NCBI RefSeq assembly: GCF_000224145.3
Contig: NC_020174.2
Span: forward strand, 1,204,520-1,268,519
DNA: 64,000 nucleotides
Origin: Ciona intestinalis
Taxonomy: Eukaryota > Chordata > Ascidiacea > Phlebobranchia > Cionidae
Reading direction: 5' to 3'
This document shows positions 27,501 to 39,289 of this stretch, one piece after another. The position numbers and the translations under genes were made by a program. Positions within the stretch are counted from its first letter, which is position 1, and each line of letters begins with the position of its first letter. Below the pieces are notes generated by a model that ran no database searches, was not told the DNA's origin, and saw only the letters and a program-made list of their open reading frames with translations.

Positions 27501-30133
27501 CCGCATATATGTTTTTATTTCTTGTCCCACGATTGAATGGTCTTATTACATCACATACATCCTGTTACGTCACAGGTACATACTCGTGGTAATTCTAAAC
27601 ATAATTACGATGGTGGTCACTTCGAGACGTTTGGAAGTACGACGACAACTTGGAAGTCAGATTTACAGAACTAACAACAAAAAAGCGGGAAATCATATGA
27701 GTGAACCCGCTCAGAGGTATAGAGTACTTTGAGAAAAATGGACACCTTTAGCACATAATATTCAGATATCCTGATCGTGTTTTAAACAATTAACAACGGT
27801 CTATGGAAGTCGTGGGGGTACGGTTTTATGAATCTTTAAATGTACTTCGTTTACTGCGAAATGGGGCGAGAAAATAGAACGAAAAGGTGTCCCATCTCTC
27901 CCCCCTTTCATATATTTAATAACAGTCAGCGTTCGTAACTTTCCACACATGTAAAGCTATTTCAAACAGTAAAATCAGCTAACTCGTTATACCAATATAA
28001 CGCAGATTGAAAATGATACTCGACACGTGCCCCGAGATGAGTTACGGCGAAAACACCAAATCCTCGTCAATTGGATTTTCTTTGCCTACCAAGTGGCGAC
28101 ACAACCATTCAAACAATTCTAACGATACTAACGTATGTTGAACTTTTTACAGTTAAGCTGCAAGAACACTATTACCAATTCCTATCCTACGTTTCTATAT
28201 TAAAATGTGCACCTTTAGTTACTATGTTTATAAGCATATTTCGGTGACATTGCTACAGCAATACAAGTTTATTTCATTTGTTTTTTTTCTTAGTGTGTCG
28301 TTTACCGTTATACTTCTCACATTCCGCTTTTGTAAAATATCTTGTAGGTATAAAGTGTATCCAAAGTGATTAAATTTTTTTTATATTTATGCCATTTGTA
28401 GGTTCCAGGACGACTGTCTCGCGAAAGGACTCGAAAGCGTTGGCTCAGTTTTTATTAAAGGAAAATTCAACACCAACCCGGTTAAGAAAGTCAACTCTAG
28501 AGTTATGAGGATGATAACTACAATGGTGGGAGTTTTCACTGGTGAGTAGTTTATAACGGTATCTTATGATACATCGGCACTGTGGCAAATATAGGTTAGT
28601 GCGCCTATCGTAACGAAACCAGAGTTTATGGGTTCAAGACTCGATGCTGCTACAATGTTTGGCGTGTATGTTCTTGGGCTTCCTTACAATGCTTCCTTAA
28701 GGATTGTCAAAGCTACCATAACATACATTATGAAAAAAAAAAACAGAACAGCCGTGTTTTATAATTAAGAACGCACTTCTACAACGACGGTTGTTAGATG
28801 TAATAGGTGACGATACGGAATTATGGCATATTGACGCCTGTCACCACCATCGTATATATACGAACTTATAACGTAGAACCTGTCACCCATTAACGTAATG
28901 TTATACTTCGCCTCGCATGCTGTTTCAACAAAACATCAGCCGAATTGGACAGACAGCATTCAAGTCGTCTGATATTTAATTTTATCCGACCTTTTACGTC
29001 AATTCATTATAATTTCGTAATGACGCATCTTCCTGTTTTGCACAGCAGATACTCAATAGCTGACCTTATGTGACGTATATACTTGTATTTATATCATTCA
29101 ACAATGTAAAGTCGATTACGGACTGTTACCGCAAAATTTATGTCTGTTTTCCGTTAACAAAGAAACGGGTATGAATGCAGATTTAAATGCATTATATTAC
29201 TCTTCAGACGGGTAAGAGCGTATTACTACAATGTTAATGTCACGTAATTACAATGACCATTATGCATTTCCCACAGTGTGTGTCTGTCCCTACGTCATTG
29301 TGACTGGATTAATGTTCAATGGGACATTAAACTGCAACAACAGTGGTCCGTTGTACAACGTAGCAATATACCTTGTTGTCATGAACAGTGCAATGAACTT
29401 CTTTATTTACAACTTCTGGTACAAAAACTTCAGGTGAGGTGAATTGAAGGAATTTGCACACAGAAGGATTTTTGTTCACTTATGACTTATGTTATAGTTT
29501 GTTGTAACACACATATTCACAGCGTTAAATGTCAATACTTTGCCCCGAAAACATGGGCTTTATAGTCTAGAATACAACAATATATAAATCAATTATTTAG
29601 GTATTAAACTTGAACGTAAAACCGCTTATAAAATTTAATTTACCTTTTTCTACCAAGAACTATATGTGGTAGGGTGGGAAGAAGGGAGATGGGACACCTT
29701 TTCATTCTATTTTCTGTTCCCATTGAATAGTCAACAAAGAACATTCAAAGAATAATAAATCCGTATCCTTACGATATAGACCGTATATAGTTAATTGTTT
29801 CTAAAACACGATCAGCATATTATTATATGCTAAAGGTGACCCGTGCTACCTCACCCTACTGCACAAGCTTATTTTCCAAGCCTATACAATGTTGTAACAA
29901 GAATAAAAATTTGCAGGCAGCAATTTCGGGCTGTGTTCCAAACAACAGCAGAGCGCAGACGAAATGCAGGGAAAGCCAGTGTGGCAGCAACTTCCGCTTC
30001 TCGCTCCCGAACTTCAACCGGTAACTGGTCATCGTTGGCCAAAGGATCAGCTACGCGTTCTGTGGAATATAAAGGTGGTGTCACGTCCTTCCTCCAACCT
30101 GCGCCTGTGTCCAACCAAAAGTTACCAGAATAG
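24568..30133 (+). CDS. orphan rhodopsin-family (class A) G-protein-coupled receptor
   Basis: Nine exons, 24568-24883, 25781-26108, 26449-26543, 26869-27028, 27576-27716, 28006-28132, 28409-28541, 29277-29433 and 29917-30133, give 557 residues with consistent phases. A roughly 85-residue outer N-terminus has N-glycosylation sites (NST, NGT) and a Cys-rich stretch near CNPLGCGNP. TM1 ends TNVLVIVIILRN. TM2 has SLAVSDLLVG. TM3 ends SLDRALAITRPLQHR, with DRA in place of DRY. TM4, TM5 and a long third inner loop follow. TM6 has CVCPYV instead of CWxP, and TM7 has NSAMNFFIYNF, with NFxxY in place of NPxxY. The look is loosely amine-receptor-like, but TM3 lacks the usual amine-binding Asp, so the ligand is unknown. 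It acts at the plasma membrane. Exon 7 begins at the second of two nearby AGs, the only choice that keeps frame. Confidence 0.88.
24943..25136 (-). mobile_element. MITE family 1, copy (GPCR intron 1)
   Basis: Full-length: GTAGGATGGGGGAAGACGGG at the left, AACAACGGTCTATAGGGGTC inside, GTGTCCCATCTTCCCCCACC at the right. Confidence 0.85.
25144..25277 (-). mobile_element. MITE family 1-like shorter copy (GPCR intron 1)
   Basis: Starts only 8 bases after the previous copy. It has GTGGGGTAAGATGGATACC, TTGGTTTACTACTAATCG and GATCATCTTACC. It is diverged and internally shortened, perhaps a sister subfamily. Confidence 0.55.
26706..26775 (-). repeat. dispersed repeat R2, reverse copy (GPCR intron 3)
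   Basis: GTAATGGACCAACTCCGGTC followed by TAAATCGCAAGTCC is the complement of the CCCATTAC end of repeat R2 at 46199. Confidence 0.5.
27265..27437 (-). mobile_element. MITE family 1, diverged copy (GPCR intron 4)
   Basis: TAGTACTGTGGTGTACG at the left, AGCACATAATATCTTAG inside, CATATCCCATCTTACCCCCA at the right. Confidence 0.65.
27721..27907 (-). mobile_element. MITE family 1, copy directly at the donor of GPCR exon 5
   Basis: Near full-length: GGACACCTTTAGCACATAAT, AACAACGGTCTATGGAAGTC, GTGTCCCATCTCTCCCCCCT. It begins within about 4 bases of the exon 5 donor (27717), so the donor's intronic bases are at or in the element end. Confidence 0.75.
28592..28690 (+). mobile_element. tRNA-headed SINE fragment (GPCR intron 7)
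   Basis: GGTTAGTGCGCCTATCGTAA, GGGTTCAAGACTCGATGCTG and TGGCGTGTATGTTCTTGGGC match the SINE head at 36843, including a B-box-like GGGTTCAAGAC. Confidence 0.65.
29669..29861 (+). mobile_element. MITE family 1, copy (GPCR intron 8)
   Basis: GTAGGGTGGGAAGAAGGGAG at the left, AGTCAACAAAGAACATTC inside, GTGACCCGTGCTACCTCACC at the right. It ends 56 bases before the last exon. Confidence 0.75.
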
Positions 30134-30995
30134 ACAAGTTATAAATTGGCAATAAGTCTTCGCGCAGCATGTTTTGAACAATTCGCAAGCATAAGTGTCG
30201 TTTCGTTGTTTATGTTTGAGCCCTTAAAACAAGTTATACGTGTGTGAAATTACGTTTTCTCTAAACTTTTTTCTATAGACGTCAACATACAAGCGAATAT
30301 AAGTCATTTTCACCGACTTCCACGTTTCTATCTTCTTTCCCAGCAATCGTCATTATACCGCCATCCTTATCTTTACGCAGTGCAATAACATTGCCAGTTT
30401 AAGTTTATGAGACTTTGTAGAAGTGTTGGGACTTTTTGTTGGTGAAATAAACTGCGGTACGACTGTCATGTTTTGTGTTATCTCCGGGTTCCGAAATCTC
30501 AAAACAGCCCACAAAGCCTAGGTTTAATTGCAGCTCTTTATAACAAAACCAATAAAATTCAGACTTAGACGATAGATACTCTAATGCTTATAGAATATAA
30601 CTGTTTAGTTCAGTTTATTGTGTTTTATTGAATTGTGTTGTTGGGTTTCTCCTTTTTTAATGCCACCCCGAACTAGAGTATATTGCTTTATTAAGCAAAA
30701 ATGGTAGAACATTTCTATGTTGATCATAAGGATACGGTTGAGTGATCGTTGTCATAACTACGCAATAAGCTAAATATTTTTTAATACAAGGACGAATCAA
30801 GAATATATATTTTGTAAACGATGTAGTACATAGAAGTCGATCTAATTAATTACTGTTTAAATTAGAAACTATTAATTAAGTTTATAATGTCGCTGGTTGC
30901 TTAGATTCGATATACGGTCTGTAAATTAGTTGGCAAATTAGGCAAATTATTTAATTTACATTGCATTGACCGCAATTTGCTAGCTGGTAACAGCC
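30134..30995. other. GPCR 3' UTR and intergenic region before CFAP210
   Basis: AATAAA at 30446-30451 probably ends the GPCR transcript. The remaining 500 bases are AT-rich with no coding region. They must contain the CFAP210 start region. No distinct promoter motif is visible. Confidence 0.5.
30446..30451 (+). terminator. AATAAA polyadenylation signal of the GPCR gene
   Basis: The hexamer is 313 bases after the stop codon, followed by a T/G-rich stretch. Confidence 0.6.
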
Positions 30996-33900
30996 ATGGC
31001 AACAGTCCAGCATGCAAACTTCATTCAATATGGACGGCGTACAGGTTTACCTAAATCAGCTCCAACTAAAAGAAGTAAGATTGTAAAGTGAAATTCACTC
31101 TTTTCTAAAATTTGTTTTGCTATTTGTTTTTTTATGATGTAAGAGATGTTTTAGTGGTGTTGGTGGAAGATGATTTTAGTTTCAACCAAAACGTTTAAAA
31201 TGAAAACAATTATATAGTAAACGTGGGCTGTAATGTTGGTACTGCAACCTACCAGAACTGTTTCTTTTTTTGTTTCATTATACATAGTATTATATTCTAG
31301 CAATTTTAAAGCCAATGTACCATTGTAGGTGGTTCAGCAAGTTCTGCACAAAACCAGGAACTCACAGTCGGTGTAAAGTTGGCTGATGGGACAGACTTAC
31401 GACAGGTTTGAAGCATTGTTAAAATAAAGTTTTTCATAAATGCAATTATATAATATAAACAACTTTTCCATAATCTGTAAGTTCTATTTAAAACATTCTT
31501 TTCTAGTTTTACTTGTTTATACATTTACTTTGAATAGTTATTTTACCATCTAAGCATCAACACTTCTGCAGACTATTATACTGTAGAATCTGCAGCAACC
31601 CAATGTAATATTTTCCTCAAACTAACTCTTTCACTTCTTAATAATTTGCTTTTGTTTTTTGGGGTAATAGTCACATATTACATTTCTGTTTAACACTGTG
31701 TACTGTTTAAGGTAAAAGTTCTGCCAAGAAGGGAATGGAATCGAATCCAGGAAAGTCTTCACTCAAATGCGATGGAGATTGAAAGAATCAAGGAGGCACG
31801 AGCTAACAGGGAAGCACTTCATGCACAATCTAAAGAAATTGTTCAAAACTGGTCAAACACAATCGTTGTAAGTTTATTTTAATCATTATATAATAGGTTG
31901 GGGTAGGATGGTCCATGTTTTAATTTTATTTTCGTCTATTTTGGTAATAAACAAAGAACATTTACAAAAATATTTTCTCTTATTTTCATGACGTAAAAGG
32001 TAGTTTTGTTTAAACATTGTTCAAATATAGTGTGAAGAATTTGACTAACTAAAATGTCTTTTAAATTTTATAAAATAATTAATTGACAATCCATACAACA
32101 CAGGGGCAGCGACAGAAGAAGTTACAAGCTCGTAAACTTCGTGAGGAGAAAGAAGAAGAAGGAAGAGTGAAGTTGGATATCGAGGAAGCAAAATATCAAG
32201 CAGAGAAACGAAAACAAGCAATCGATAAAGCGAAGACAATCCAATATTTCCAGACAGACCGAATCAAGTCATTTCATGTAATGTGTTTGTTGTTTATTCT
32301 TAATAGTTTTCAAAAACATGTATTTATGTATAAGAATAGGTAATGAGTGTTTATGTACTGTTTATTGAGGTTAAAACAATACCATGTGATGTATCTGTTG
32401 TTTTCAAAACTAAATATCTTAGGTTTAAAGTATGCATTGTTATGTCTGTTTGTTGTTGAGCTCTCTTTTATGCTGGTTCTAAGGTTTCTCAGCCCTTTTA
32501 GTTAGTCTCATATTAACTGCATTTTTTATATCACTGTAATATATAAATATATATTTTTATTTGTAAGTTATGTGACTATTTTAGTATAGTATCAAGTTTT
32601 CTCAGCCATTTTGCATGCGCCTATACATTAATAGCTTGGGGTGAACTGAACTATCCACACCATGTGTATGTATAATAATAATACTAAAGCCGTTTCATCC
32701 TCACAGGGCGCATTATTACTCACTGAAGTTCTTAAGGAGAGAGACGCCCAAGTTGAATTGAAGAAACAAAAGGAAGCCCAAAGTCATGGGAAAGACCACG
32801 AGCTATTAAAGCATTACAGGTGGCTAGTTTGTCTTTTACTTTTTACATCTTACAACTTTATGAAATTAAAACCTCTAATGCTGTCTGCCATACATCATAC
32901 AAGTTGTATACTGTTGGTGAAAAAAAAAAGAAAAACTTGAAAAAAGGGTGAAAAAGAAGAAATACTAAAAAATACTTGTATAATTTTAACCAAGCTGTGT
33001 AATTCAAACCCCTTTATAGTTTAACAACTGATGGTAGGTACAAGTTTTCAAACCACTATTTTCATAACCACAATGTTGCAATGTTCCTAAAAAGGGTAAT
33101 TTTTGGTGTTTTGATGCTTTTTGTTGTTTGTGATTGTGATGTCACTATTTTGTCTTGTTTCATCATAGAGCTGAGTATGAACGAGGAATACTTGAAGATC
33201 AACATAAAGCATCAAAGAGATATCAAGAAAGACAAAAAGTTGCCGAGTACCAAGCCATGCAGTAAGTTGATTATAAAATACATGTATTGTTGTATTTGTA
33301 GGGAAAGACATATAATTATGTAACTGTATTATAGTATTTAAAACATTTCTTTCTTAGGCTAATGTTTAAATCTGTTTGTCAAATTTCAGTTCCCCAGTTT
33401 GCTGATTTTTTTTAATGGTGCTTTATTTAATTTTTATGTAGATACAGTTTAAATATCAATACATCTAACTTTAAATGTAGTGATAAGCTAACATTCTTGT
33501 TTTATTAACTTGACTTTGTAATGTGTTGGCCTGTCTTCTCTGCCACTAAGTTTGTAGTCTGAGATGAAAGCAATATTTTTTCACAATAACAAGAAAATAT
33601 TTCTTACAATAATGAGAAAAAAATATTTTTTTACAGTAACAGGATTTTTTTAACATCACAGTATTTTCATTGCCGAATATAATTATGCTTGCATTGTAGG
33701 ATAAAGGAACACGTGAAGCAGCAAGATCAAGAAGCGCTGGAGGACAAAAAGGAAGGAGAAGAGGTTCGTAAACTCGCTCGTCTTCATGAGTGGGAGCAGA
33801 AGAAGTTGGAGCAAGTCCGGAGGCAAGAGAAGATGTTGGTGATGCAGAGTCATAAGGAGCATGAGCAAAATAAGTAAGACAAATAATAAACAAGTTTCTT

Positions 33901-36900
33901 TGCAATGTTGTTTTATGCTATTTATCTTTTGCACTTTTCCTTCATGTTAACGTGTTACACGTACCTGCACTTATTTGTTGTTGCATTTGTATATTTTTAT
34001 GTTGTCTTTTGTTAAAATCATTTGTTTGTGTGTTTTTCATTTTTTTCATACATTCTCTTCATATATTTGTGTGTTGTCTACAATATGTATCCATGTTTTG
34101 TATATTTTGTGGTTTATGGCTGTCATATATTTGTATGTTGTGTGTTTTACACATTTACTTCTATACAACCGCTAGATACTTCTAAGTTATAAACATTCGC
34201 TTATTTAAACACGTCTCTTCCCCACAGAGCAGCAATTCGAGCACTCGAAGAACAACAGGAAGAGGAAGAAAATGAGGAAATTCGACTTTTCGCTGCAGCT
34301 AAGAAGAAAATGCTCAGACTTCGAAAGCAGAAAGAAGCCGAGTTATTTAAGTAGGTTCAAAAATTAATTAATTTATGTTCCGTTATACTTTGTTTTAAAT
34401 ATGATTTTTTTAAATGTTTGTTTGGAAACAACGGTATTTTAAGATATTGGTGGATTTATAAGCAAAGCTGTTACCAATAGAGTGTTCATAGTTTAAAATT
34501 ATCAAGCATAAAATATCCAAAACTGTTGTTTGGCATTTTTCATGATTTAACAACGCATTGAACTAACTCATTAACTATCCAACTATACAATAGTTGTTTT
34601 ATTAAAATACATGCATTTTTAAGTTGACTTGTTTTGATATTTTGAATATTTCTGTTGACCCCAATGATACAAATAAAGTTTACGTTACCCAGAGAGGTCC
34701 AGGACCACAAGAATAAGATGACCAACCTTCTTGCTGCTCAACTCAAGCAAAAGGTTGATGATGAAGATAGTAGGATCATCAAGGCAACAAAAGAGAAGGA
34801 AGAAAAACTGGCAAAAGAGAGAGATGAGAAGCAACAAAAACTGAAAAAGGCATTGAAGTCCATTGCTGAACACAGGGATGAACAGGTAGTTCTTAAGAAC
34901 GAATTCTTTTCAAGATATGACTTATCACTGTTCTCCAAAGCGAAATTTAAATCAACAATTGTATATTTATATATAACATGTTGTTACAAAGCAAAAGTTT
35001 AGTTTAAAACTTGTTCCCCACCTAATTAACATTCAGATATTATTATTGTTGGTACCATTGTTATCCATGAACGATTCTTCACTTTTTATTTTTTGTTTAA
35101 ATTTATACAATTTACAATAACAAAAAATATTATAAATCGCTTTTCTTATTTTAAACTAGAAAACTTTAAATTGTGCAAATATGCAACAATATGCAACACC
35201 AAAACCCGAACTGTTATCAATCAAACAAACTTTTTCCCCAGTTAACATTAAAAGAACGTCAAGAAAAGATGGAGAGAAGAAAAGCTCTTGAGCAACTCGC
35301 TGTGAAGGTTGAAGCCGACCGTGTGTTCAATCAGAAGCAGTATGAGAAAGCTGTGGCCACCAAGGAACATAAGAAACAGTTACAAGGTAGGCAAAGGTTA
35401 CAAAAACATCAAAAATGAAAAAAGTTCTCTAAAACGAATCACCAACAAAGTTACATTATATAGATATGTGGTATTCAAAAGCAGACACAAGATGTATGAA
35501 AACCACTGTCGTTGCTCTGTCGCGTGAGGATAAATAAAGATCATTTATTCATTTATTTTTGCCCTCTCATGCTAGGATAATAAAAGAACATTCAATAATT
35601 TATCTTTGCCCTGCCTTGAGAGAATAAATAAGTTACATCTATTTATTCATACATGTTCTTTCAGCATTTCACATGGCTCAAATTAACGACCGAGCTGAGA
35701 AAGAGCGACAAAACAGGGAAGAAGAACTTCATCACGATGAACAACTGGTTAATCTACTTTCTATTGAAGAGGAACAATTCCAGGAATATGCAAATAAGGT
35801 GATTAATAAGGATGGGGTTTTAGTTCAAGACTTCCACGAGACTTAGTGCATGACGAGAAGGTTGTGGACGGGTTTGGTTGAACTGTGTTGTTCATGGAGT
35901 TTGGGAGGGGCACCCGTCACATGAAAGACTTAAATGTTTTTTTTGGTGTTGGGGTAATGGTCCAAATCTGGCCTAAATCCCAGGTCCGTGACAAGTACCC
36001 ACAAAGAATAGAATAAAATAGAAGATGGTGATTCTTAATGAAATACACCTTGTGATTATGCACTTGTTACAGTGTGTTTAATTAATATGTCTCTTGTTTT
36101 GGTGGGGGAACAGATAAATCAACATTTCATGTAAGAGGTCTTACTCAGTGTTCACTAATGAGTTTTTAAATTTGTTAGTCATGCAGAAAATAAACAATCC
36201 ACAAAGTAACGTACTTGCTTATTCGTAAGCGGGCTTTCAGTATATAAAACAGAACACCCATGTTATAACGACTTTCGTTTTTTCGCCATGAGTGGATAAA
36301 GCAAGTTATATACATACATATATATATTCAAGAGAGCAGCCCCTACAATAGTTTGCATATTCTAGGTTGATATACAAAATAAGCATCTTCATCAAATAAA
36401 TGTTTTCCTAGGTTATTTCAGCCGCTAAGAAGAAGGGACAAAACCCCTACCCCCTTACCAAAGCTGCACAAGCTGGTGCTGGAGGTGGAAGAGGGCCAAC
36501 ATTTGATGGGAAAGGTGGATTGCGGCCAAGTTACATGACGGCCGATGGGTAAGTGGTATACTGTGTACAGTTTGCTGGATAGTAGGGTGGGTTAAAGTGG
36601 GACATGTTTTCTATCGTTTTTCCTGTCCTATTGCGTAGTTAACAAAACATATGTACATAATTAAATTACTGTAACCCCGCAAGCACTGTTTATAGTTAAA
36701 AACACAATCAAGAAATATAAAATATAAGTACAAAGGGTATCTTACCCCACAGTATTATGTACAGTGTACATGGTTACAGTTAGATGTCAGGATAAACATA
36801 TAATAAATGAATGACACATACACCCACAATGGTAGCAGCATGTCCGGCGCGGTGGCGTAGTAGTTAGCGCGCCTGCCTGTAACCATTAGGTAATGGGTTC

Positions 36901-38330
36901 AAGGCTCGTCGCTGCTACCATTGTGGGCGTATGTGTCCTTGGGCAAGACACTTAANNNNNNNNNNNNNNNNNNNNNNNNNNNNNNNNNNNNNNNNNNNNN
37001 NNNNNAAGTGAACATACATGGTAACTCGTAAGCTGGCACTAGGTGTTAAACCCGTGTGATAACGACTGTCGTTTTCCGGCCACACGAGGATAAAGTAAAA
37101 AAAAAGTAAGTTACATTCAGCATCAAGCCTCGAGCCAATATCCAATGTGCAAGAGACAGACGCACTAACCACTATGATAGCGCTGGACTTTTTTTCTTCA
37201 ATAAAGTGAATGGTTTATGCGATAACGAATAACCGCCAACATATGGTTTATAAAACCACCATGCATGGTGCACACTAAGGCGGCCGTGTTACAATATATC
37301 GTGTTTAACCGCTACGTGAATAAAGTCCGGCGCCGCGGCGGGCTGCTATTGCTCTAATAGGATCTGATAGGTTGTCTAAATTGTCAGTCAAGGATTGGAA
37401 ATTACGAAATTCCACCAATAAAGTCACCCCCAAATTATAATGTAGTAACACCGGTAACTAACAAGTGTGTACGAGATTTGTAAAACAGAACAACCGTGTT
37501 ATAAATACCGACTCTCATTACCCTCCTACAAGAGGATAAATACGTTTCATTCCTTCATGTATGGTATCAAATAAGAACCTTTGGTGAAACCAAACAGTGA
37601 GCACAAAACCATCATGCATGGTGCGCTAGTACGCCGGAAATATCCCGTATGCCCCCGCCGCAACGACCAGCTTAAGTCAGAACCCTGGAACCAACGAGTT
37701 ACAAAAAACTTTACAAGTTAACCGCTCAAAAAAAAAAACAAACGGTAATTTGTGACCGGGTACGGTGTAACTAACACTCGTGTTATTACTTTTTGTCACG
37801 CGACAATTTAATTTTAAACCTCTATTTAAGTAAATCATATCCCTTGTCACTTATACATGATACAGTAGGGTGGGGGAAGATGGGACACCTTATAAATCTA
37901 CTCTATCGTCGCATTTGGTAGTAAACAAAGAACATTTAAAGAATTATAAAACTGCATCCTCACGACTCCCATAGACCGTTGTTAATTGTTTAAAACACAA
38001 ACATGATATTTGGATATTGTGTGCTAAAGGTGTCCCATCTTACCTCATTCTACTATATATATAAAAACGAATGTTCAAGCCGCATTGTATTTTATCGTGT
38101 GTGCAATTAAAATATCGGCAGATCTCAGATTTCCGCGTTCTGTTTGTAGTTTTTTTAATGAAATTTTCTTCGGAAACTAGACTCTTGGATATTTAAATAC
38201 CATGTTATGTGTTCACAGATACGGCGTCCAGCTACCAAATTGTCAGAGATCAACCACAGAAAGCATAAAGTCAAAATGCGAGTCCGGAAACGCCACCGTC
38301 GCCAAAAAACGTCTCGGATTCGTCTGGTAA
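30996..38330 (+). CDS. CFAP210: CFAP210 (CCDC173), ciliary microtubule inner protein
   Basis: Thirteen exons, 30996-31074, 31329-31405, 31712-31867, 32104-32277, 32707-32819, 33169-33261, 33700-33873, 34228-34350, 34693-34885, 35242-35386, 35665-35798, 36412-36548 and 38219-38330, give 569 residues (human about 552). Frame is kept at every junction. The protein is almost wholly charged coiled coil (trichohyalin/plectin-homology type). Family marks are ADGTDLRQ then LPRREWNRIQESL near residues 50-70, IVQNWSNTI, YFQTDRIKSFH, GALLLTEVLKERDAQVE, EEEENEEIRLFAAAKKKM, GGGRGPTFDGKGGLRPSY, and the C-terminal KKRLGFVW (human RRLGFTW). Known homologues bind inside doublet microtubules of motile cilia and sperm tails; the same role is inferred. 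The last intron holds two MITEs, SINE pieces and an assembly gap. Confidence 0.95.
31893..32000 (+). mobile_element. MITE family 1, truncated copy (CFAP210 intron 3)
   Basis: GGTTGGGGTAGGATGGTCC and TTGGTAATAAACAAAGAACA are recognisable; the right half is lost. Confidence 0.55.
35466..35552 (+). mobile_element. SINE tail fragment (CFAP210 intron 10)
   Basis: CACTGTCGTTGCTCTGTCGC and GTGAGGATAAATAAAG match the tail module seen at 9143. Confidence 0.6.
35952..35995 (-). repeat. dispersed repeat R2, short reverse copy (CFAP210 intron 11)
   Basis: GGTAATGGTCCAAATCTGGC then CTAAATCCCAGGTCC is the complement of one end of repeat R2. Confidence 0.45.
36209..36305 (+). mobile_element. SINE tail fragment (CFAP210 intron 11)
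   Basis: CAGAACACCCATGTTATAAC and GACTTTCGTTTTTTCGCC followed by GTGGATAAAG repeat the tail module. Confidence 0.65.
36581..36755 (+). mobile_element. MITE family 1, diverged copy (CFAP210 intron 12)
   Basis: AGTAGGGTGGGTTAAAGTGG at the left and GGGTATCTTACCCCACAGT at the right. It starts 32 bases after the donor of exon 12. Confidence 0.65.
36843..37105 (+). mobile_element. tRNA-headed composite SINE, fullest copy, split by an assembly gap
   Basis: The head has A-box-like TGGCGTAGTAGTTAGCGCGC and B-box-like GGGTTCAAGGCTC, spaced as in a tRNA promoter. ACCATTGTGGGCGTATGTGT and CCTTGGGCAAGACACTTAA follow. After the 50-N gap come GTAACTCGTAAGCTGGCACT, GTGATAACGACTGTCGTT and CACACGAGGATAAAG. 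The tail matches many fragments in the window. A reversed piece of the head (36812-36840) abuts its start, making an inverted repeat. Pol III-transcribed, LINE-mobilised spread is inferred from the tRNA-like head. Confidence 0.75.
36956..37005. other. assembly gap (50 N)
   Basis: Run of 50 N inside the SINE of CFAP210 intron 12. The round number suggests a placeholder, so the true length is unknown. Confidence 0.95.
37110..37190 (-). mobile_element. SINE head fragment, reverse (CFAP210 intron 12)
   Basis: Its complement reads AGTGGTTAGTGCGTCTGTCT then GGCTCGAGGCTTGATGCTG, a tRNA-like head opposite in direction to the copy just upstream. Confidence 0.6.
37468..37547 (+). mobile_element. SINE tail fragment (CFAP210 intron 12)
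   Basis: ACAGAACAACCGTGTTATAA and CAAGAGGATAAATACG match the tail module with several changes. Confidence 0.55.
37864..38054 (+). mobile_element. MITE family 1, full-length copy (CFAP210 intron 12)
   Basis: AGTAGGGTGGGGGAAGATGG at the left, TTTGGTAGTAAACAAAGAAC and CTCACGACTCCCATAGACCG inside, AAGGTGTCCCATCTTACCTC at the right. It is one of the best preserved copies. Confidence 0.87.
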
Positions 38331-38741
38331 CGATTGAACACATTTGGAAAAGCACAACTTTTGTTCCGGCACATTTTTGTATTCTTATTTTCACACTTAT
38401 TGAACTTGATAGGTTGTTTGTATGCTCATTTATGTTCAGCACCTCACTGACCTTTTGTTTGTGTTTAGCGGCGTATATAAATTGACGTGTACAGTATACA
38501 ATTATAATTAATGCACACACATTCTTATTAGGCGTCAAAATAGGCAAAATGATATTCTGTCATGCAATATCTAAAATACAGACTAACACGCAGCAGCCAT
38601 CCATGTATGCCTATTACCGATAAAATCGATCTTACCCGTCGGTTGTAGTTCAGGGGTTGTGGTTTATCGGTTAAGTTTGTAGTTCAAAGGTTAAGAGTTA
38701 GCTTAGGTTCGTCTTATACAGATTCGCTGTAACTTAAGCGT

Positions 38742-38747
38742 AATAAA
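38742..38747 (+). terminator. candidate AATAAA polyadenylation signal of CFAP210
   Basis: First canonical hexamer after the stop codon, about 410 bases downstream. Confidence 0.45.
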
Positions 38748-38818
38748 GCGATTTGATTGGTCAGAAAAGAGGGCTGGGTGCGACCACTCTGTATTTTTAA
38801 AACACGTATCCGGTCATG

Positions 38819-39010
38819 TAGCGGGGTGGGGGAAGATGGGACACCTTTAGCACATAATATCTAAATATCCTGATTGTGTTTTAAACAATTAACAACGGTT
38901 TAAGGGAGTCGTGAAGGCACAGTTTATAATTCTTTGAAATTTCTTTTTTTACTACCAAATTGGACGGGAAAATGGAATGAACAGGTGTCCCATCTTCTCC
39001 CACCCTACTA
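38819..39010 (-). mobile_element. MITE family 1, full-length copy
   Basis: GGGGTGGGGGAAGATGGGAC at the left, AACAACGGTTTAAGGGAGTC inside, GGTGTCCCATCTTCTCCCAC at the right, with TA-rich flanks. Confidence 0.86.
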
Positions 39011-39289
39011 TATAAAAAAGCATTCCCTATTTATATATATATATATCACCCAACACGGGTAATTTCCGGGTTTCAGTTGTGTTTAAATTGACCGCAAAAA
39101 TGAATACAAAGTAGATGGACCGCGTAAGTGAGCGTAAGGTGATGCAAGGGTAGACCTTTTGAAAATGTTGTTCAGCAAATAAAGGTGGAGGGGTTAATAA
39201 AGCAGAAACAGGATATCCGTTTTATTATTCATTTTAATTTGTGCGAAACAAAATATTTTCTATCAGAGATCAATTCTGTCGTATAGACT

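Larger units (their letters stand above)
38331..39288. other. intergenic region after CFAP210
   Basis: AATAAA at 38742-38747 is a candidate 3' end of CFAP210. A MITE occupies 38819-39010. The rest is AT-rich without a gene. Confidence 0.45.

Noticed and set aside
33546-33905. 119-codon minus-strand frame
   Set aside because: Antisense shadow of CFAP210 exon 7, caused by Glu/Lys-rich codons.
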